A stretch of 64,000 bases of DNA from Gentiana macrophylla (taxonomy: Eukaryota; Streptophyta; Magnoliopsida; Gentianales; Gentianaceae). The notes beneath the pieces are model-generated. The model searched no databases and was not told where the DNA came from. It worked only from the letters and a program-made list of their open reading frames with translations. Numbering within the stretch: position 1 is the first letter of the stretch; every line of letters starts with the position of its first letter. Location of the stretch: NCBI GenBank assembly GCA_026214975.1, contig JAOBSW010000889.1:1-64000 (forward strand), written 5' to 3'. A program made the position numbers and the translations under genes. Positions 58,364-64,000 of the stretch are shown piece by piece.

Positions 58364-58760
58364 GCTAAGAGGATGCGTTTTATGTATTTGAGCATTGAGA
58401 GGCCACCACCACGGGCTTAGGAACGCCGAGTACGACGGCCGGGCACGCTTTTTCAAGTTTTTATTATTTTAATTGGCGCACTAATAAGGATACGATTACT
58501 TAATCCGCTTGATCCGGAAATTCGTGTAATTAGCAATTAGATTTCCGCCATTTATCTAGGGATTATGATGGGATTCGTAGTTTTCATTGATCCGCGCATT
58601 AGTGCCGGGGAGAGAGGCGCGTGGGAACCGACGGACGCTGATGCGACGATATGCACGCGAAAGAGACGAAACGAGTGAAGAAGAAGATAGAACGAAAAAG
58701 GAAAAAGATGAGACTAAAACGAGTGAAAAAAAAGATAGAACGAAAAAAAGTAAAAAAGAG

Positions 58761-58877
58761 GGGTGCAACACGAGGACTTTCCTGTGGGGTCACCCATCCT
58801 AGTACTACTCTCGCCAAGCACGCTTAACTTCGGAGTTCGATGGGATCCGTGCATTAGTGTCGGGTATGATCGCACCC
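58761..58877 (-). rRNA. 5S rRNA: 5S rRNA gene, copy 88
   Basis: 117 nt. GACTTTCCTGTGGGG at block 1; block 4 GTGTCGGGTATG. Confidence 0.95.
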
Positions 58878-59272
58878 GCTAAGAGGATGCTTCTATGTAT
58901 TTGAGCATTGAGAGGCCACCACCACGGGCGTAGGGAACGCCGAGTACGACGGCCGGGCACGCTTTTTCAAGTTTTTATTATTTTAATTGCGCACTAATAA
59001 GGATACGATTATTAATCCGCTTGATCCGGAAATTCGTGTAATTAGCAATTAGATTTTGCCATTTATCTAGGGATTATGATGGGATTCGTGAGTTTTCATT
59101 GGATCCGCGCATTAGTGCCGGAGAGAGAGGCGCGGGGAACCGCACGGACGCTGATGCGACGATATGCACGCGAAAGAGACGTAAACGAAAGAAGAAGAAG
59201 ATAGAACGAAAAAAGGAAAAAGATGAGACGAAACGAGTGAAGAAAAAGATAGAACGAAAAAAAGTAAAAAGG

Positions 59273-59387
59273 GGGTGCAACACGAGGACTTCCTGTGGGG
59301 TCACCCATCCTAGTACTACTCTCGCCAAGCACGCTTAACTTCGGAGTTCGATGGGATCCGTGCATTAGTGTCGGGTATGATCGCACC
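59273..59387 (-). rRNA. 5S rRNA: 5S rRNA gene, copy 89
   Basis: 115 nt. Block 4 GTGTCGGGTATG; 5' side GCACCTGG. The terminator flank lacks GA (AAAAAGGGGGTGC). Confidence 0.95.
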
Positions 59388-59788
59388 TGGCAAGAGGATG
59401 CGTTTTATGTATTTGAGCATTGAGAGGCCACCACCACGGGCTTAGGAACGCCGAGTACGACGGCCGGGCACGCTTTTTCAAGTTTTTATTATTTTAATTG
59501 CGCACTAATAAGGATACGATTATTAATCCGCTTGATCCGGAAATTCGTGTAATTAGCAATTAGATTTCCGCCATTTATCTAGGGATTATGACGGGATTCG
59601 TAGTTTTCATTGGATCCGCGATTAGTGCCGGGAGAGGAGGCGCGTGGGGAACCGTGACGGACGCTGATGCGACGATATGCACGCGAAAGAGACGTAAACG
59701 AGTGAAGAAGAAGATAGGAACGAAAAAAGGAAAAAGATGAGACGAAACGAGTGAAGAAAAAGATAGAACGAAAAAAAGTAAAAAGAGG

Positions 59789-59901
59789 GGGTGCAACACG
59801 AGGACTTCCTGTGGGGTCACCCATCCTAGTACTACTCTCGCCAAGCACGCTTAACTTCGGAGTTCATGGGATCCGTGCATTAGTGCGGGTATGATCGCAC
59901 C
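59789..59901 (-). rRNA. 5S rRNA: 5S rRNA gene, copy 90
   Basis: 113 nt. Block 3 TTCATGGG; block 4 GTGCGGGTATG; 5' end GCACCTG. Confidence 0.95.
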
Positions 59902-60308
59902 TGCTAAGAGGATGCGCTTTATGTATTTGAGCATTGAGAGGCCACCACCACGGGCGCTAGGGAACGCCGAGCACGACGGCCGGGCACGCTTTTTCAAGTT
60001 TTTATTATTTTAATTGCGCATCAATAAGGATACGATTATTTAATCCGCTTGATCCGGAAATTCGTGTAATTAGCAATTAGATTTCCGCCATTTATCTAGG
60101 GATTATGATGGGATTCAGAGTTTTCATTGGATCCGCGATTAGTGCCGGGAGAGGAGGCGCGCGGGAACCGTGACGGACGCTGATGCGACGATATGCACGC
60201 CGAAAGAGACGTAAACGAAGTGAGTTAAGAAGATAGGAACGAAAAAAGGAAAAAGATGAGACAAAAACGAGTGAAGAAAAAGATAGGAACGAAAAAAAAG
60301 TAAAAAGG

Positions 60309-60420
60309 GGGTGCAACACGAGGACTTCCCTGTGGGGTCACCCATCCTAGTACTACTCTCGCCAAGCACGCTTAACTTCGAGTTCATGGGATCCGTGCAT
60401 TAGTGTCGTATGATCGCACC
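60309..60420 (-). rRNA. 5S rRNA: 5S rRNA gene, copy 91 (last of right array)
   Basis: 112 nt. Block 1 TTCCCTGTGGGGTC; block 3 TTCGAGTTCATGGG; block 4 GTGTCGTATG. Its spacer runs to 60706, where copia-like DNA begins. Confidence 0.94.
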
Positions 60421-60712
60421 GCAAGAGGATGCGTTCTATGTATTTGAGCATTGAGAGGCCACCACCACGGGCTTAGGAACGCCGAGTACGACGGCCGGGC
60501 ACGCTTTTTCAAGTTTTTATTATTTTAATTGGCGCGATCAATAAGGATACGATTATTTAATCCGCTTGATCCGGAAATTCGTGTAATTAGCAATTAGATT
60601 TCCGCTGCCATTTATCTAGGGGATTATGATGGGATTCAGAGTTTTCATTGGATCCGCGATTAGTGCCGGGAGAGGAGGCGCGTGGGAACCGCGACGGACG
60701 CTGATTAAGCTA

Positions 60713-61775
60713 TGCTATATTAGAAGGCACCGCCTGGGACCATGGACTAATAATCAGTGGTCTCGATAAATCAAATAAATAATTATAGAATAATTATATT
60801 CGATAAATCAATCACTGAGAATATGCCACCATAATCCCGGATCGCACTTCTCCGATTATGTGATTATATTTATCTCTTCATGAGAATGATAATAAGCGTC
60901 CATTGATATAATCATTACATTATGGATTAATCTCTCCATAGATCGCTCATTCTAAATCGGGAAGTTACCGCTAACCCTTTTAACCTCTTATCCTTATTTA
61001 CCATTAACTTCTAAAGTGATCAATTAATTCACACAACTCACCAACTGTGATCAATCGCTGTGATATGAACCTCGTAGCGATCGATCAGTTTCTGGGATTA
61101 ACAAATAAGGAACTGGTTTATCTACTTACATAAATGGAAGGAATGGATTCACGATCTCGTGATAAATACGTATCACTACCGCCAATCCAAAGACAATGCC
61201 GCATGTGGGGTAATTCGCACCACGCACTCGCGGCAACTTTGAACCGCCAAGTCAAACTCTCATGCCGATTCGCCATTGGACCGTGATCACCTCAGGATTA
61301 AGATATATCCATAAATATGATCATCCATTAATCCGATAAGACTTCTCGACATGGAATTATATCGTGAACTCTAATCAAATCGGTCCAGCCCTATACGAGT
61401 ATACTCTATCATATATAAATGCCCTGTAAAATTGTGTTCTCTTTAACCGAAAGTCCGATGATAAGCACAATCACACCAACTCGTGGTTGCAGGCGCATTA
61501 ATAGCATGCGTTAAAGCGAGAGACCCGATACTCTCGATTAACTTCCACTACGGGCTAATTGTATTTAAGTACATCTTCACTAACTCAATCCTCTCGTGTA
61601 TATACCATATACACCGAAAGCAAGTGATTACATAAACGATACTTAGGGTTTTCATGAGTGTAAATACTATTGTCACGCATCGGGTGATTATGAGAATAAT
61701 AAATATGAATAATAATTGCCAATTCATTTATTAAATAAAACAATTACAAAAATTGTCTTCGGCATCACACTAACA
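60713..61775 (-). repeat. Putative Ty1/copia 3' LTR at the array edge
   Basis: On the minus strand a TGTTAGTGTGATGCC start at 61775 directly follows a GCAAGTGGGAGAT polypurine tract, the usual arrangement at the 3' end of plant copia elements. The right edge is therefore well supported. The left edge is a guess: the minus strand reads ...CTAATATAGCA at about 60713, a few bases from 5S spacer ending at 60706. About 1.06 kb, with no long ORF. I could not see a second copy of this LTR in the window, so the call rests on the PPT/LTR junction alone. Confidence 0.6.
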
Positions 61776-61788
61776 ATCTCCCACTTGC
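61776..61788 (-). other. Copia-type polypurine tract
   Basis: Minus strand GCAAGTGGGAGAT immediately before TGTTAG. A second GCAAGTGGGAGATG lies 80 bases upstream on the minus strand (plus strand 61855-61868), so the tract or its flank is duplicated. Confidence 0.65.
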
Positions 61789-62376
61789 TGCACGAAAGCA
61801 TGTGTGATTAATTGTTTTAGAGTCACACCTATTATTTAAAATACAACAAACTACATCTCCCACTTGCTCACAAAGCAATAGAGACCCATCCTGTATTCTA
61901 GTACCCATTAAGCATATCATAACCATTTCGGGATTTCCAAAGTACACTCCGAGTATGCCGTCGTAGGATAGGTCAGGTGACTGGGCACCTGGCACTCCAA
62001 ATGTCATGCTGGTCTTAATGATTAGTCGGGTTATCGTGCCTCAGACGATCCGTAGAATCAAACATTACCGGTCCATCAAATTATGTGGTCACTGAAAAAA
62101 ACATCGAGTCCCGAGACCGAACTTAACGATCATCCTCAATACGGACTTAAAGTCAAAATCATTATATCACACATATCCAAGTTCACACATGAAAATATGT
62201 CCGGTGATATTGTTCCTCGCTTCTTCAAGATACTTCAAGTGGACATACTAAACTTTAACTTTGTTAACTGCTTGAATCTAAGATTCGATCAAAGTTGACG
62301 CTCAATAATGTCCACTCATCTCTTACTAGAAAGAGAATCTATCCCATTTCTCCCGATCCGAAGATTTGGGGGTATT
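61789..62376 (-). mobile_element. 3' internal end of the copia-like element, interrupted by a gypsy LTR
   Basis: About 590 bp on the internal side of the polypurine tract. A minus-strand open stretch (61765-62007) runs across the tract into the LTR and shows no reverse transcriptase, RNase H or integrase motif, so I treat it as non-coding. The sequence stops at 62376, where TGTTAAATGGG of the gypsy LTR starts, which suggests nested insertion. Confidence 0.45.
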
Positions 62377-62966
62377 TGTTAAATGGGTGAATTTATACAC
62401 GATTTATACGCCATATTCTATGATATTTTTCCTCATTATTTGTACTAAATTGCATAAGAACGAGGTTTAATGGATATATTGAGCAAATGAGATTTTAGAT
62501 GAGTTAATCGCGAAACTTGGTTAATTTTATGCGTTTTAACCAGATTTTATGATTATTTGAGCATTATTACATTTTAAGTATGTTTTTACGTGTTATGATA
62601 TTATGTTCGCTGAGGCTCAAAAGATGATCAAAGGTTGATTAAGTTCGAGCTAATTGATGATAAAAGAGATAATGAAGAAGTAGGATAGAGATAGAAGAGA
62701 TAAAGATCAATAAATCAAAATCGATCATATCAAATCCTGGCGTCTGCAATCTCCGCCCGCGGTGGGGCTGTCGATGGTACTCTGAACGAAAGGCCCAGTG
62801 ATGTCATCTTTGATTCGTGAAGTTTGACGCTGAGAGGGACGCTCGATGGACGAGCGCAGTGCAGTCATGACTCGCCCGATTCGAAGTTTTATTGAAGAGT
62901 GGACGGGGCGTTCATTGTTTCAGACGGGCGTCCGTGGTCGACAGCGTAAACCGACTTCTTGAAATC

Positions 62967-62973
62967 TATATAG
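62967..62973 (+). promoter_or_regulatory. LTR TATA box
   Basis: TATATAG about 590 bases into the LTR, following the GC-rich motif cluster. Transcription would be expected to start some 30 bases downstream, near 63000. Confidence 0.6.
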
Positions 62974-63545
62974 TCGGTTTATTTTTTCCACAAAAGAGGA
63001 TCATACTCACATTATTCAAAACCCCAAACCTGTGGGCGGCGCTTTAAAGCGCATTTTCATCTTTTATTCCTATTTTTATGCTTATTAGTTTAGATCAAAC
63101 ACTAGTTACTTTTATGCACTCGCTTCGCAAATTTGAGTTCTTGATGATGTTCGAGGCTAAAAGCTTCATCAAACGGTATTGTGAAGCCGCCCAACAATTG
63201 TTGATTTCGTTTTTTCGATTATACTTTGTGAGTTTTAATAAAGGGTGTTTTTATTCATGCTTATTCATGTTTAATTTGCTTTGGCATCGAGAAGATATGC
63301 ATGTGTTGATTGTTTATTGTTGATGGAAGTCTTAATAAATACCTAGATCGCATATGTGAATAAGAATAGTAATTAATCTATCATAACGGAAGTTAATAGG
63401 TCTGGATTACTAGGTTATAAACACAAAAGTTTGGCACCTTTGGTTATTACACGCGCAGTAATCTTACGCCCGGAAGATAATAGATTGATAGATGAACTTT
63501 CTAAGGAATTGTGGTTCATGTTTAGGTGAGGTGAATCACAATTTG

Positions 63546-63551
63546 AATAAA
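63546..63551 (+). promoter_or_regulatory. LTR polyadenylation signal
   Basis: AATAAA, conserved in all three LTR copies (minus-strand AATAAA at 21691-21696 and 34638-34643). The position equivalent to the truncated end of the 3' LTR at 21664 is 63579, 33 bases downstream. Confidence 0.6.
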
Positions 63552-63993
63552 AACGGCAATATAATCGTAGATAGGAATCAATGCTTGTTGATAGGTGGAT
63601 CAATCTCGCTTGCTCGTTATAAATTTGATTTAAATCCTTAAAAGCTTGAATTTGTCTAGTTAGCTTACTTTTATCTCAGCACTTTAGATTAGTTAGTTTA
63701 GAAGGGTTCGTTCGCGACCCGCATCCTTCCTCGTGGTTTTAGATCATCTCTTCCATTCGCTTTTACGTTTTAGTTAAGTTTAGTTTTCAAGTATTACCCC
63801 GCTTAGTTTTATCACGCCATTTAGCTTAGTAATCGTGACATAGGTTAGTTAGATAAAACTAGAAATCACAATCGCTTTAGTTCCCCGAAGATCGAATTCG
63901 GCATTAGCCTCCATACTAACGATCCTTATAATTTGAGGTTAACGGATTATTACTTGTTTATTTTGTGCTGATAAAACTGCGGACAAGTTTTTT

Positions 63994-64000
63994 TGGCGCC
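63994..64000 (+). other. Start of primer binding site, cut by window end
   Basis: TGGCGCC eight bases after the LTR end, the same start as tRNA-Asp-type primer binding sites and matching the site at 34194-34213. Confidence 0.75.

Larger units (their letters stand above)
35150..60706 (-). repeat. 5S rDNA tandem array, right block (49 genes, ~517 bp units)
   Basis: Same orientation, unit structure and spacer layout as the left block; mean unit about 517 bp. It starts inside a spacer (TAGGGGAACGCCGAG) and ends inside another at CGGACGCTGAT, about 285 bp past the last gene. The long-form genes are more frequent here than in the left block. Spacers hold no other gene. Confidence 0.97.
62377..63985 (+). 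repeat. Complete gypsy LTR, ~1.6 kb
   Basis: Starts TGTTAAATGGGTG and ends GCGGACA, giving the expected TG...CA ends. It contains GC-rich GACGGGCGTCC-type motifs in U3 (62740-62945), a TATA box (62967), a 14-base palindrome (63039) and AATAAA (63546). Length agrees with the sum of the two partial LTRs of the element at 21664-35149 minus their overlap (1216 + 929 - about 545). Confidence 0.85.
62377..64000 (+). mobile_element. 5' end of a second copy of the gypsy family, opposite orientation
   Basis: Complete LTR followed by the first seven bases of a primer binding site. Its sequence is the reverse complement of 21664-22879 and 34221-35149 combined, which shows that both elements belong to one family. 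The internal region lies beyond the window. The polypurine-like TTTGGGGGTATT just left of the LTR could be chance or the end of another internal region. Confidence 0.85.

Noticed and set aside
461..60387. Many open reading frames of 60-140 codons on both strands across the two arrays
   Set aside because: They repeat once per unit, run through the 5S gene and its A/G-rich spacer, and change frame with every small indel. They are by-products of the tandem repeat, not proteins.
1..60706. Regular repeats considered as a CRISPR array or a satellite without genes
   Set aside because: The unit is ~516 bp and contains a recognisable eukaryotic 5S rRNA gene with boxes A and C; there are no short repeats with unique spacers.
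61765..62007. Minus-strand ORF of 80 codons in the copia-like part
   Set aside because: It runs through the polypurine tract into the LTR, which is not expected of a protein gene, and shows no copia domain.
1..64000. An entirely new gene system (defence, biosynthetic or RNA-based)
   Set aside because: All parts are accounted for by 5S rDNA and LTR retrotransposons; the novelty is in the structure of the insertion and the variant pattern, not in an unknown gene set.

Overview
This is nuclear DNA from a seed plant. The evidence is two long tandem arrays of plant-type 5S ribosomal RNA genes, plus Ty3/gypsy and Ty1/copia LTR retrotransposons with plant-type priming signals. I cannot name the species. 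I see no protein-coding host gene.

Layout. (1) 1-21663: a 5S rDNA array with units averaging about 516 bp. I located 42 5S genes, all on the minus strand. (2) 21664-35149: one Athila/Tat-like Ty3/gypsy element on the minus strand. It has gag, protease, reverse transcriptase, RNase H and integrase relics, a Asp-tRNA-type primer binding site, a polypurine tract and an env-position ORF region. Its ORFs are broken by many small indels, and both LTRs are incomplete. (3) 35150-60706: the 5S array resumes in the same orientation with 49 more genes (91 in total). (4) 60713-62376: the 3' LTR and 3' internal end of a putative Ty1/copia element on the minus strand, directly at the array edge. (5) 62377-64000: a complete ~1.6 kb LTR of the same gypsy family in the opposite orientation. 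The first bases of its primer binding site fall at the very end of the window.

How the parts relate. Each 5S unit carries its own Pol III signals on the minus strand: an upstream A/T-rich TATA-like box, GC near -12, C at -1, internal boxes A and C, and a downstream T-run terminator. A 49-bp spacer duplication provides a second set of T-runs. Only nine of the 91 copies keep GCCCAAG (the CTTGGGC of the rRNA) and only three match the expected plant 5S sequence at all four blocks I tracked. The others carry recurrent one- or two-base changes concentrated at CAG/CTG/CCG sites. That could be real decay or a systematic long-read base-calling problem at CHG-methylated cytosines.

The most interesting observation concerns the gypsy element inside the array. 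Compared with the full LTR at 62377-63985, its 5' LTR copy starts about 60-70 nt downstream of the LTR TATA box. Its 3' LTR copy stops 33 nt after an AATAAA. The insert therefore has the R-U5-internal-U3-R layout of a genomic transcript, not of an integrated provirus. It lacks a target-site duplication, has microhomology at one or both junctions, and has replaced about 325 bp of a 5S unit. I found no evidence of any other unusual gene system.
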